From NCBI RefSeq assembly GCF_900095825.1, contig NZ_LT608315.1, positions 448,318-512,317 of the forward strand: a stretch of 64,000 bases of DNA, in the 5' to 3' direction. The notes below the pieces were generated by a model. The model was not told the DNA's origin, did not search any database, and worked only from the letters and a program-made list of their open reading frames with translations. Both the position numbers and the translations under genes were made by a program. Each line of letters starts with the position of its first letter. Positions within the stretch are counted from its first letter, which is position 1. Of the stretch, positions 23,781 through 31,699 are shown one piece after another. The stretch is from Acidaminococcus massiliensis. Its GTDB lineage: Bacteria; Bacillota; Negativicutes; Acidaminococcales; Acidaminococcaceae.

Positions 23781-24056
23781 TCAACTCTGCTGCCCCTGCC
23801 CCTGGCTGTCATCTCCCCAGCAGGGGGGCTGATCCTGGTTCCAGCAGCCGCCTCTGCGTCCGCCTCTCCAGTGCCGGCCGTTCTGGTTGTAATAAGGACA
23901 TCCAACCTGGTTGTCCAACGCTTGTACAACCGGCTGTTTACCGCTTACTGCTTCCGAAGCATGGACTGCTGGTGTGGAAAACAGCCGAGGACCGGCCACG
24001 CTCCCTGCTGCAAAGAAAACAGCTGCCATTGCCATTGTCTTGAATTTTGTTGTCAT
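23781..24056 (-). CDS. Small secreted Gly/Trp/Cys-containing protein
   Basis: A 91-residue protein with a signal peptide (basic start, hydrophobic residues about 7-22, likely cleavage after VHA near residue 33). The mature part of about 58 residues has three Cys, a GRHWRGGRRGG stretch and a Gln/Gly/Asp-rich tail. No family recognised. Its promoter holds a tandem TATGAAG-type box at the same distance as that of the Met/His-tailed permease, so both are likely targets of the response regulator at 21456-22175. Cysteine-metal binding is possible but unproven. Confidence 0.7.
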   Translation of the reverse strand: MTTKFKTMAMAAVFFAAGSVAGPRLFSTPAVHASEAVSGKQPVVQALDNQVGCPYYNQNGRHWRGGRRGGCWNQDQPPCWGDDSQGQGQQS

Positions 24057-24109
24057 GATGGATCATCCTTTCTTCCTCATCCAGGAGGGTTTCACTTCTC
24101 TTTGTCTTT

Positions 24110-24166
24110 ATTATACCCGTTCCCTATGCAGGAGTTGTTGGGGAATTATGAAGAAAATGTGAAAGG
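24110..24166 (-). promoter_or_regulatory. Promoter with tandem TATGAAG-type box
   Basis: Minus-strand -10 TATAAT (24115-24110), no good -35, and repeats ATTATGAAGAA (24145-24155) and AATGTGAAAGG (24156-24166, plus-strand reading). The TATGAAG core begins 32 bases from the -10 edge, the same as at 20218-20274. Confidence 0.55.
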
Positions 24167-24277
24167 AAGGGTTCACGAGTCGCGGGCTTGTTGGTGCAGA
24201 CCGAAGAACCGGTTTGGCAGATTCTGACCGATTTTGTCTTATCATCCTATAGAAAAAGAACAACCGGCTAGAACGTC

Positions 24278-24325
24278 CAGGCTCGCGACCCGCGACCGGA
24301 GGCTGCTGCTTGGGCAGCAGCCTCC
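24278..24325 (-). terminator. Terminator of the metal-binding protein gene plus GC-rich element
   Basis: A perfect 12-bp stem with TTGG loop (24298-24309 with 24314-24325) directly follows the stop codon at 24326. On the minus strand it is followed by GGTCGCGGGTCGCGAGCC, which matches 10626-10643 with one change. There is no T-run, so termination strength is uncertain. Confidence 0.6.
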
Positions 24326-25228
24326 TTACTTCAGGCTCTTATAGATCCTCTCCAGGTTCTCTTCCATCTGCTCCAGATAGCCGCCTTCTCCCTCGCTGCC
24401 TTCCAGGGTATGGATGGGCACTACTTTCGCGCCCACTTCCCGGGCCAGGGATTCGCTGGTCTTGGGACTGACTGCAGCCTCCGTAAAGATGGTACGGACC
24501 TGATGGGCTCTGCAGTATTCCACCAGTTTCGCCAGCTGCCGGGCATTGGGTTCTCCGGCGGCAAATACCCCTTCCACACTGTTCTGCTCCAGTCCGAAAT
24601 CCCGGCACAGATACGCAAAAGCCGCATGGCCGGTGACGAATTCTTTCCGAGAAAGGCCCTGGAATTTCCCTTTATAGGTTTCTTCCATCTGCTGCAGACG
24701 GCTGATGAATTTTTTTCCATTGGCCTGATACTCAGCTGCATGGTCCGGGTCTGCCTGGGACAGTCCCTGGACAATGGCCTCCGCTTCCAGCCGGGCGCAG
24801 GAAGGACTCAGCCAGGCATGGGGATCATATTGGCCATGTTCCCGGATTTCTTCCTGGTCTTCATTGGCAATGGGAACTACCTTTTGGGCAGCTATGATCC
24901 TGACCATATTTTTGTTTTCCGCCGCCCGGACCATTTCCTCCGCCCAGGGTTCCATGCCCAGTCCCTGCTGGACAAACACCCGAGCCTGGCTCAGCGTCTT
25001 CATGCTTTTGGTGGTGGGCTGGAACTCATGGGGTTCCGTCCCTTCCGGGATCAAAGAAGTCACTTCCACCCGATCCCCGCCGATGGCTTCCGTCATTTCT
25101 TTCATGGCATAGAAACTGGCCACCACCGGCAGTTTCCCCTGACCATCTTTCTTCGGAGCCGGCTTTCCGCCGCATCCAGCCAGCAGCATCAAAAGACCCG
25201 CCAGCAGCAAAAATAAGATTCTTTTCAT
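24326..25228 (-). CDS. Zinc/manganese ABC transporter substrate-binding lipoprotein
   Basis: A 300-residue cluster A-I (ZnuA/TroA-type) binding protein. It starts with a lipoprotein signal (LLAGLLMLLAGC). Metal ligands fit the family: His in EPHEFQP, His in DPHAWLSP, His in VTGHAAFAYL and an acidic residue near TEAAVSPK. There is no long His-rich loop of the kind common in zinc-specific members, so zinc versus manganese is open. I start at 25228 (MKRILFLL) with GAAAGGAAA upstream; the frame opens 62 codons earlier but that part is junk-like. It is divergent from its transporter genes. Confidence 0.9.
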   Translation of the reverse strand: MKRILFLLLAGLLMLLAGCGGKPAPKKDGQGKLPVVASFYAMKEMTEAIGGDRVEVTSLIPEGTEPHEFQPTTKSMKTLSQARVFVQQGLGMEPWAEEMVRAAENKNMVRIIAAQKVVPIANEDQEEIREHGQYDPHAWLSPSCARLEAEAIVQGLSQADPDHAAEYQANGKKFISRLQQMEETYKGKFQGLSRKEFVTGHAAFAYLCRDFGLEQNSVEGVFAAGEPNARQLAKLVEYCRAHQVRTIFTEAAVSPKTSESLAREVGAKVVPIHTLEGSEGEGGYLEQMEENLERIYKSLK

Positions 25229-25360
25229 CGCTCTGTTTCCTTTCGTTGGGAGATTCCCATACTGTGCAAATCTGAACCGCGGGCGACGGGTCCTGCCGTC
25301 CCTACGGTTCCGTCTTACACGTTCAAAAAATTTGCCTGCAAATTTTATCCGACCGCCGTT

Positions 25361-25377
25361 GACTGTTGACAGCTGAC
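25361..25377 (+). repeat. Second copy of the dispersed 17-base repeat
   Basis: GACTGTTGACAGCTGAC, identical to 19605-19621, lies in the gap between the metal-binding protein and ATPase genes together with a small palindromic stretch (GACGGGTCCTGCCGTC near 25284). Confidence 0.65.
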
Positions 25378-25410
25378 CGTTGTGACCGGGGCGTCTCAGC
25401 ACCCCCAATT

Positions 25411-25485
25411 GCAAACCATTTGCATTTTCGCGAGAGATATCATATCATATAGAATATGTTCCGTCAATAAACGCAAATCATTTGC
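25411..25485. promoter_or_regulatory. Two palindromic operators for a Fur-family metal regulator
   Basis: GCAAACCATTTGC (25411-25423) and GCAAATCATTTGC (25473-25485) share the 6-1-6 palindrome GCAAAT-N-ATTTGC. They sit between the divergent metal-binding-protein and ATPase genes, one close to each side, 62 bases apart. The Fur-family gene at the end of the plus-strand operon is the obvious candidate to bind them. Confidence 0.7.
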
Positions 25486-25514
25486 ATTTGCAATTTACAG
25501 AAAGAAGAATCGTT

Positions 25515-26189
25515 ATGCTGCAAATTTCCCATCTTTCCTTTGCCTATGAGCAGGGTCCCTACCTGCTCCATGATCTGTCCATGGAAATCCGCGACGGCGA
25601 CTATGTAGCCATCGTAGGTGAAAACGGCAGCGGCAAAAGCACTTTGGTGAAGCTGATCCTGGGACTCCTCTCCCCCAGCAGCGGCACCATCTCCAGCACC
25701 TTCCGCCGGCCGGCCTACGTACCCCAGCCCACGGATATGATCAACAAACAGTTTCCCATTACCGTCCGGGAAGTCCTGGATTATACCCGCCAGGTCCTCC
25801 AGATCAAGGACCGGAATGCGGTGGACCGGGCCCTGGACCGGATGCACATCGCTTCCCTCCAGGATCATCTGATCGGGGCCCTTTCCGGCGGCCAGTACCA
25901 GAAAGTCATGATTGCCAAAGCCCTCTTGGGCAAACCGGATTTGATGATTTTCGACGAACCTTCCACCGGCATGGACCTGAAGAGCCAGGACGACCTATAT
26001 CCCCTGATCCACCATCTCAATGAAGAACGGGGGATCACCGTCATCACCGTGGAACACAATCTCCGGTATGCCGCCCACAACGCTTCCAGCTTCTTCCATG
26101 TAGTCCGGGGCCAGGGCCATTTTTGCACCCCCCACGAATATATCCAGGAATACCTGACCGAAAATGGAGGTGACTGCGCCCATGTTTGA
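25515..26189 (+). CDS. Metal ABC transporter ATP-binding protein
   Basis: A 224-residue ABC ATPase with Walker A GENGSGKST, signature LSGGQYQK, Walker B LMIFDEPS and switch histidine in VEHN. It belongs with the zinc/manganese transporters by context. I start at the ATG at 25515 and not at the TTG at 25482, which lies inside the operator. The ribosome site is weak (AAAGAAG). It overlaps the permease gene by eight bases. Confidence 0.92.
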   Translation: MLQISHLSFAYEQGPYLLHDLSMEIRDGDYVAIVGENGSGKSTLVKLILGLLSPSSGTISSTFRRPAYVPQPTDMINKQFPITVREVLDYTRQVLQIKDRNAVDRALDRMHIASLQDHLIGALSGGQYQKVMIAKALLGKPDLMIFDEPSTGMDLKSQDDLYPLIHHLNEERGITVITVEHNLRYAAHNASSFFHVVRGQGHFCTPHEYIQEYLTENGGDCAHV

Positions 26190-27000
26190 TTATGCCTTCA
26201 TGCGGAATGCCTTCCTGATTTCCCTGCTGATTTCCCTGATCTGTCCCCTGATCGGCACCTTCCTGGTGCTCCGCCGTTATTCCATGATTGGGGATGCCCT
26301 GAGCCATGCGTCCCTGGCCGGAGTGGCCACCGGCCTCTTGTTCCATGCCAACCCCATCATCAGTGCCTTCTGCCTCACTTCCTTCTTCGGCCTGCTGATC
26401 GAAGTGCTCCGGGAGAAATTCCGCCGGTATGCGGAACTGACCCTGGTCATCGTCCTTTCCCTTTCCGTAGGGATCGCCATCACCATCATCAGTTCCGGCC
26501 TGGTCCACGCCAATGTGGATTTTTTCCTGTTCGGCAGCATCCTGACCGTCAGCCAGGGAGAAGTGACCACAGTGGCCATCCTGACGGTGGTTTCCCTGCT
26601 GACCATTTTCGGTCTTTTCCCCCAGCTGGTCCTCCTTTCCTTTGATGAAGACGGGGCCCGGATCCTGGGAGTCAAAGCCCGGGCCATCAATTACATCTTT
26701 TCCATCCTGGTGGCTGCCACCATCTCCGTCTCCATCCGGATCGTAGGGATCTTGGTGATCAGCTCTCTGATTGCCCTGCCCGTAGCCACTGCTCTCCAAC
26801 TCCGCCAGGGATTCAAGAAGACCATGGCGCTGGCCGTCTTTTTCAGTTTCCTGGACGTCATGGCCGGTCTCCTCGCCTCCTATTACATCGGTGCCGCTCC
26901 GGGAGGGATCACGGCCATTGTCTCTGTGCTGCTGCTTCTCCTGGTGATTTTCTTCCAATCCTGCAGCCAGAAACGGGAGGTGCCCCATGCCCAGTCCTGA
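26182..27000 (+). CDS. Metal ABC transporter permease
   Basis: A 272-residue ABC-3-family permease (ZnuB/MntB type) with about eight helices and the motifs MIGDALSHASLAG and IVGILVISSLIALP. The start at 26182 has GGAGGTGA about seven bases upstream; the ATG at 26164 lies before that site. It overlaps both its neighbours (ATPase upstream, regulator downstream), so the three form one operon. Confidence 0.92.
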   Translation: MFDYAFMRNAFLISLLISLICPLIGTFLVLRRYSMIGDALSHASLAGVATGLLFHANPIISAFCLTSFFGLLIEVLREKFRRYAELTLVIVLSLSVGIAITIISSGLVHANVDFFLFGSILTVSQGEVTTVAILTVVSLLTIFGLFPQLVLLSFDEDGARILGVKARAINYIFSILVAATISVSIRIVGILVISSLIALPVATALQLRQGFKKTMALAVFFSFLDVMAGLLASYYIGAAPGGITAIVSVLLLLLVIFFQSCSQKREVPHAQS

Positions 27001-27433
27001 ACCACCCCTCAATGCGGAACATCTGATCCGGCAAAGCGGCCTGAAATGCACCCGCTCCCGGCTCCAGGTGCTGGAAATGCTCCTGGCACAGCGGGAAGTG
27101 CTCACGGCCGATGAAATCTATGAAAAACTGCTCCAGACCGGAGCCCGCCTGAATTTTTCCACGGTCTACCGGATCCTGGAAAATTTCACGGAAAAGAAAC
27201 TGACGGAAAAAGTCCTGCTTCCTCAAAGCCGGAAATACGGATTCCTGCTCTACACCCTCAGCCATACCCATCACCTGATCTGCCTGGGCTGCCACAAAGT
27301 AGTGAACATCGACGGCTGCCCCCTCCACGGTTTCGAAGAAGACCTGGCCCAAAAGACCCATTTCGAAATCGTGGGCCATTATCTGGAACTGTATGGGTAT
27401 TGTGAGGAGTGCAGGAAAAAGGGGCGCTGCTGA
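26987..27433 (+). CDS. Fur-family metal regulator (Zur-like)
   Basis: A 148-residue Fur-superfamily repressor. The winged helix has TVYRILENF; the metal-binding part has HTHHLICLGCHKV and a C-terminal CEECRKKGRC, giving the two CxxC pairs of the structural zinc site. It overlaps the permease gene by 14 bases. Given the transporter type it is probably a zinc (or manganese) uptake regulator acting on the GCAAAT-N-ATTTGC sites at 25411 and 25473, which also control its own operon. Confidence 0.9.
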   Translation: MPSPEPPLNAEHLIRQSGLKCTRSRLQVLEMLLAQREVLTADEIYEKLLQTGARLNFSTVYRILENFTEKKLTEKVLLPQSRKYGFLLYTLSHTHHLICLGCHKVVNIDGCPLHGFEEDLAQKTHFEIVGHYLELYGYCEECRKKGRC

Positions 27434-27444
27434 CGCAGCGCCCC
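27421..27444 (+). terminator. Hairpin at the end of the metal-uptake operon
   Basis: A perfect 10-bp GC-rich stem with a TGAC loop that contains the stop codon of the regulator gene. No T-run follows; a short repeat (GTCAATGTTGAATTGTCAATG) comes next. Confidence 0.5.
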
Positions 27445-27549
27445 GTCAATGTTGAATTGTCAATGGCTGAACCATTCTCTTTATCAAGAACACTTTTAAT
27501 AGGAATCGTCTCTATTTGGGCAGTCCATCAATCCGGAACCCTTTATATT

Positions 27550-27903
27550 CTATTCGGTAAGATGGAAGGAAAAGCCTCCGATATCCTCTTTCAGATAGAC
27601 AAAGATGATTTTTCCGTCAGCGTTCCGGCGGATGGTATCTTCCTGGAAAGAGATCCCTTTCCGGGCCAGGTCCGCCATGGCCAGCTCCACATCGGGAGTC
27701 TGGAGGGCAATGTGCCCATGTTTTCCCCGTTTGCTGTTCTTCATTACTTCAAACAGCCCGGAAGCAAAAATATGGGTATCATTTTCATTTCCTGTCTCCA
27801 GGTCAAACAGGCTGCATAAAAGAGATACCAGCTGTTTGGCCTCCTTTTCATTCTCACAATTGATACCCACATGCTTTAGTTTGTAAGGAATTTTGTTTGT
27901 CAT
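27550..27903 (-). CDS. VOC-family (glyoxalase/dioxygenase-fold) protein
   Basis: A 117-residue single-domain vicinal-oxygen-chelate protein: LKHVGINCEN at the start, HGHIALQTPDVELAMADL in the middle and FVYLKEDIGGFSFHL at the end, matching the paired beta-alpha-beta-beta-beta pattern. The start at 27903 follows AGGAGG; an in-frame ATG seven codons earlier precedes that site. Histidines in HGHIAL and the C-terminal Glu/His positions could hold a metal. Substrate unknown; it may belong to sugar metabolism with the PTS-like gene upstream. Confidence 0.75.
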   Translation of the reverse strand: MTNKIPYKLKHVGINCENEKEAKQLVSLLCSLFDLETGNENDTHIFASGLFEVMKNSKRGKHGHIALQTPDVELAMADLARKGISFQEDTIRRNADGKIIFVYLKEDIGGFSFHLTE

Positions 27904-27999
27904 GGCATATACCTCCTGAATCAAAAGACTCTGCTGCGGGAATGTATCGTTTTCTCTTTATTCTACCTGAAAAAAGTCCTTTTTGTCAGCATGGAAACA

Positions 28000-28030
28000 G
28001 GGGCTGTTGTACGCAACGTGCAGCAGCCCC
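28000..28030 (-). terminator. Hairpin after the PTS-like gene
   Basis: An imperfect GGGGCTGTTG / CAGCAGCCCC hairpin of the recurring type lies just after the stop codon at 28036. Its T-run is poor. Confidence 0.5.
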
Positions 28031-28035
28031 TCCTT

Positions 28036-29598
28036 TTATTCTTCCTTCCCCTTCGTAAACCGATTGGCCGCCACAGTGATGCAGAAAGCACAGAAGGCGG
28101 ACAGGAACATGCAAAGGGCAAAGCCCAGTACATTGTTGGACAGGGTGGGCGCCACGATGCTGGGCACATAAGCCGTCCCCCGCACATTGAAGTAGCCCAC
28201 GGCCACGCCGCCTACGCCGGCAGCAATGATGGCGCCGGCCATCACTACTTTATTGGAAAACATGAAGGGATACGCCGCTTCTACAAAGGTCCCGAAAGCC
28301 ATGTTGATGAACAGTCCCGGGATGGCCAGGGCCCGGTCGTCTTTCCGCCGGGGAGCCAGGATGTTGGCAGCCATGATCCCGGCAGAGACCATCACCAGCC
28401 CCACCATATCGATGGCGCCCAGGAAGGAGTTCCCGGTCTTTTCCATTTCCAAAAGGATGATGGGCAGGATGGCTGCATGGTACATGCCTCCCATGATTGC
28501 CGGCCAGATCAGGAGCCCGGCCAGGCCCCCGCAGAGCACTGGATGGATGGAGAAGGCCCAGTCGATCACATAGCGGATCCCGTTGCCCACCGCTTCCGCC
28601 AGGGGAGCAATGAACAGATAGATCAACAGGCCGGCCGCCAGCCCGGCAATACCTCCGGCCACGATATTGGCCGTGGTGGCAGGAAAGTTCAGTTTCAGAC
28701 ATTTGAGCAGCAGGGACTGGACCAGGATCCCGGCGATGATGCCCCCGATGATGCCCCCGATGAGCCCGCCCTTGACGGACAGGATCCCGGTGACCACCCC
28801 GGCCACGATGGCTACATCCCCCATGCCGGAAACCTGTTTGGCAGCCACCGTGGCTACGATCACCGGCAGGGCGTCGATCATCACATTGAAGATCTTTTCA
28901 AAGTAGTCCAGTCCAGGCACCTTACTGAGGATCAATGTCAGCGCCATGGCGATGAACCCGGGCAGGGAGGCCATCAGGATCCCCCGAACGCTGATCCGTG
29001 CCAGGAGGCTGGTCCTTTCTCCCGGCCCTTCCGTGGTCACGCCTCCATTCATGGCCGGACGATAGCTCAAGTTCCAAAACTTGGCCAGGGCGAATACGTT
29101 GGCAATGGCCCGGGTCCGGTTGGTGGTACCGGTGGTCCCGGAAACGGCCACCACATTGAGCCCCATGGATTGGGCCAGGGCCATGGAGGTCCCGCCAGTA
29201 CCGGTGGCAGCCAGCTTCTTTTCCGCAGCAGCCGCCATGGCCCGGGCATTGGCACCCTTGGGGTCGCAGCTGGCCAGGATCAGCCCGTCCACTTTCCCGG
29301 CATCGATGAGCCCGGCAATCTTTTCATCTTCCAGGACCGCTTCCCGGTTCACTTCTTCCAAGGTTCCCCGGAAAATGACCCGAGGCTGCTCACCGTCCCA
29401 AGTCCACAATGCCGCCTTGGTTTCCGGCTTGGCCGTATCCATGGAAGCTTCTGCTGCGATGAACTGGATAGCCGCCAGCTGGATGCCCGCCGCCTTGATC
29501 TGCCGGACCATTTCCCCCAACAGGGATTCCGGATCCTTGCCTCCCAGATTGTATAGGTTTCCCCCGCTGCTGCCCAAGATTGCTGCTGCTTTTGCCAT
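28036..29598 (-). CDS. PTS fructose-type EIIC-like membrane protein with novel N-terminal domain
   Basis: A 520-residue protein. The C-terminal ~320 residues, from about 200, are a ten-helix EIIC-like transporter with glycine-rich stretches (GGLIGGIIGGIIAG) and the loop AYPFMFSN. The N-terminal ~190 residues form a soluble domain with SSGGNLYNLGG, a possible EIIB-like SCDPKGANARAMAAA (compare C-x-TG-x-AHT-x-MAA) and GTTGTTNRTRA. That cysteine might be a phosphorylation site but the match is loose. No EIIA or HPr gene is near. Start at 29598 has GAGGGGG eight bases upstream. Substrate and energy source are unknown. Confidence 0.7.
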   Translation of the reverse strand: MAKAAAILGSSGGNLYNLGGKDPESLLGEMVRQIKAAGIQLAAIQFIAAEASMDTAKPETKAALWTWDGEQPRVIFRGTLEEVNREAVLEDEKIAGLIDAGKVDGLILASCDPKGANARAMAAAAEKKLAATGTGGTSMALAQSMGLNVVAVSGTTGTTNRTRAIANVFALAKFWNLSYRPAMNGGVTTEGPGERTSLLARISVRGILMASLPGFIAMALTLILSKVPGLDYFEKIFNVMIDALPVIVATVAAKQVSGMGDVAIVAGVVTGILSVKGGLIGGIIGGIIAGILVQSLLLKCLKLNFPATTANIVAGGIAGLAAGLLIYLFIAPLAEAVGNGIRYVIDWAFSIHPVLCGGLAGLLIWPAIMGGMYHAAILPIILLEMEKTGNSFLGAIDMVGLVMVSAGIMAANILAPRRKDDRALAIPGLFINMAFGTFVEAAYPFMFSNKVVMAGAIIAAGVGGVAVGYFNVRGTAYVPSIVAPTLSNNVLGFALCMFLSAFCAFCITVAANRFTKGKEE

Positions 29599-29621
29599 AT
29601 GCATGACCCCCTCAGAAATTG

Positions 29622-29652
29622 AAACGGTCCGTCTTCCTCAGCCGGACCGTTT
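29622..29652 (-). terminator. Hairpin between the nitroreductase and PTS-like genes
   Basis: A 10-bp stem, AAACGGTCCG with CGGACCGTTT (29622-29631 with 29643-29652), could end the nitroreductase transcript or act as an attenuator in the leader of the PTS-like gene. Confidence 0.5.
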
Positions 29653-29735
29653 AGTTGTTTTACTTTACTCCGCTAGTGTACTAAAATATAGGGATCCTGT
29701 CAAGATGCGGCTCCCGCAGCAGCGGAATTGTCCCT

Positions 29736-30230
29736 TCACTCGATCCACCGGATCCATTCTTCCCGGAACCGATGATGCTCCTTGATTTCCCCTGCTGGAT
29801 ACCCCAGGGAAAACATGGCAAAGGCTTCCTCTTCCGCCGGCAGGCCGGCAATTCCTCCCACAGCCGCCATCCGCTCTGCCCGGGGATAGACTCCCATCCA
29901 GACGCCCCCCAAGCCCTGGGCATCCGTTTCGATCCAAAGATTTTCCAAGGCCGCACTGGTATCTACAGGGGCAAATTCCGGCAGCTGGCAGTCTTTCCGA
30001 TAGCTGATGACCAGAAGCACCGGAGCCTCCGCTGCAAAGGCCGAAAAATGGCTGACAGCCGCCAGCTCCCGGATCTTTTCCCGGTCCGTCACCACCGTAA
30101 AGCGCCAGGGCTGTTGGTTGCAGGCGGAAGGAGCCGCCATGGCTGCCCGGAGGATCTCCAGGATTTTTGCTTTTTCCACCGGTTTTTCAAGATATTTCCT
30201 CACACTGGTACGATGAAACAGATTTTCCAT
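29736..30230 (-). CDS. Nitroreductase-family FMN oxidoreductase
   Basis: A 164-residue nitroreductase-like flavoprotein. The N-terminal RTSVRKYLEKPVE and APSACNQQPWRF bind FMN phosphate and ribityl; GLGGVWMGVYP is the usual second-half glycine motif. It is short for the family, close to the single-domain group found in anaerobes. A reductase for nitro-aromatics, quinones or flavin is possible; the native substrate is not known. Stop at 29736; start ATG at 30230. Confidence 0.85.
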   Translation of the reverse strand: MENLFHRTSVRKYLEKPVEKAKILEILRAAMAAPSACNQQPWRFTVVTDREKIRELAAVSHFSAFAAEAPVLLVISYRKDCQLPEFAPVDTSAALENLWIETDAQGLGGVWMGVYPRAERMAAVGGIAGLPAEEEAFAMFSLGYPAGEIKEHHRFREEWIRWIE

Positions 30231-30342
30231 AAGCCAGGATCTCCTTTTCCTATTTTCGTAAGTTTACTATACCAAAGCAGCCAGGCACCTGCAAGAGAGA
30301 ACCCTGCTGTCCCTGTTCGAGAGATTTCATTCCAGTCATTTA

Positions 30343-30371
30343 TTGACAGATTCCGACGTATATGATACAAT
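30343..30371 (+). promoter_or_regulatory. Strong promoter of the transporter-peptidase operon
   Basis: Perfect -35 TTGACA (30343-30348), 17 bases, then TACAAT (30366-30371). The leader of about 110 bases runs to the ATG at 30488 and contains an AGGAGG at 30471-30476. Confidence 0.75.
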
Positions 30372-30487
30372 CCGTCTCATATTTCACGAATCTGTAACAT
30401 AAATTGTTTTGACTTGCATTCTCTGAAGAGTCTTTATTTCTTCCCTTCAGGGAATCTATGCTGTTTTACAGGAGGTTTTTTCGACAG

Positions 30488-31675
30488 ATGAGTATGTGGG
30501 TTGCTTTATTGATTGTCCTGGCGGTCTTTGCCTTTGGAGATGTGGTTTCCCGGCTCACCCGGGCCCGGCTCTCTTCCCTGTTCGTGATCATGATGACCTT
30601 TCTGGTGCTGTTCATTTTCAAGGTCATCCCTGGGGACATCATCAAACAGGCCGGCCTCACCACATTGGCGCCCATTTCCATGGTGATGCTGCTGCTGAAC
30701 ATGGGGACGACCATCGATCTGGCCATGCTGAAGCGGGAATGGCGTTCCGTGGCCGCCAGCTGCATTGCCATGGGCATTGCGATCGTTTCCTGCCTGGTGC
30801 TGATTCCTTTCATCGGACGGGCCAATGCCCTGGCAGCTGCCCCGGTAATCAACGGCGGCATCATCGCCACCACCACCATGGTGAAAGCCGCTGCGGATCA
30901 AGGTCTGGCCATGACCGCTGCCCTGGCCGCTTTTCTGTATGCCACCCAAAAATTCGTAGGGACCCTGCCGGCCTCCTATTTCGGCCTGAAGGCTGCCCGC
31001 CGGTATGTGGAAGAATTCCGCCAGCTGAAGGCAGAGGACCCGAAAGCCGTCCTGTCTGAGGAAAGCCTGCCCCAGGACAGTCCCCGGCAAAGCTGGGCGG
31101 AACGGAATACCCGTCGGTTCACCATCTACATCAGCCTGTTCATCGGAGCGGCTGCCGCCTGGCTGGGCACCCTCGGCGGAAAGCTGACCCACAACTGGGT
31201 GGGGATGTTCCTGTGGTGCATGATCATCGGCCTGGTGCTCCGAAACCTGGGCCTGGTGCCCGCCAATCTGCTGAAAAAGAACGCCAATGCCAGCGGTTTC
31301 TTCATCTTCGGTGCCCTCACCGCCATCGTCCCTTCCTTGGCCAAGGTAGATTTCAGCATGCTGGGACAGCTGGGAGTCACAGTGGTTGCCGTATTTGCCG
31401 TCACCGTAGCCGGCATCATCCTGGCCTTTAAGATCCTGCCGCTCTGGAAAATCGTAGGGGACAAGGACCTGTGCATCGGCATCGCCATGTGCCAGATGAT
31501 CGGCTATCCGGGCACCCAGCTGATCAGTGAGGAAATCGCCAAAACCGTGGGAAAGACACCGGAGGAAATCGACTACCTGGAAAAGCGGATCGGAACGGCC
31601 TATGTGATTTCCGGATTCACTTCCGTAACCGTCCTTTCCATCGTCGTGGCCACCATCATGGCCAAAATCCTGTAA
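30488..31675 (+). CDS. Polytopic membrane transporter of unassigned family
   Basis: A 395-residue protein with about ten hydrophobic helices, arranged as two similar halves around a central polar loop (about residues 180-215). Motifs seen are LLNMGTTIDLAML and NGGIIATTTMVKAAADQG in half one, and NASGFFIFGALTAIVPSLAKVD in half two. The shape recalls GltS/2-hydroxycarboxylate-type secondary carriers but I cannot assign it. The start at 30488 follows AGGAGG; an ATG at 30458 precedes that site. An M20 peptidase follows after 24 bases, which suggests the cargo is a peptide or amide. Confidence 0.75.
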   Translation: MSMWVALLIVLAVFAFGDVVSRLTRARLSSLFVIMMTFLVLFIFKVIPGDIIKQAGLTTLAPISMVMLLLNMGTTIDLAMLKREWRSVAASCIAMGIAIVSCLVLIPFIGRANALAAAPVINGGIIATTTMVKAAADQGLAMTAALAAFLYATQKFVGTLPASYFGLKAARRYVEEFRQLKAEDPKAVLSEESLPQDSPRQSWAERNTRRFTIYISLFIGAAAAWLGTLGGKLTHNWVGMFLWCMIIGLVLRNLGLVPANLLKKNANASGFFIFGALTAIVPSLAKVDFSMLGQLGVTVVAVFAVTVAGIILAFKILPLWKIVGDKDLCIGIAMCQMIGYPGTQLISEEIAKTVGKTPEEIDYLEKRIGTAYVISGFTSVTVLSIVVATIMAKIL

Positions 31676-31699
31676 GAGCCGGCTGGCAAGGAGGAGAAA

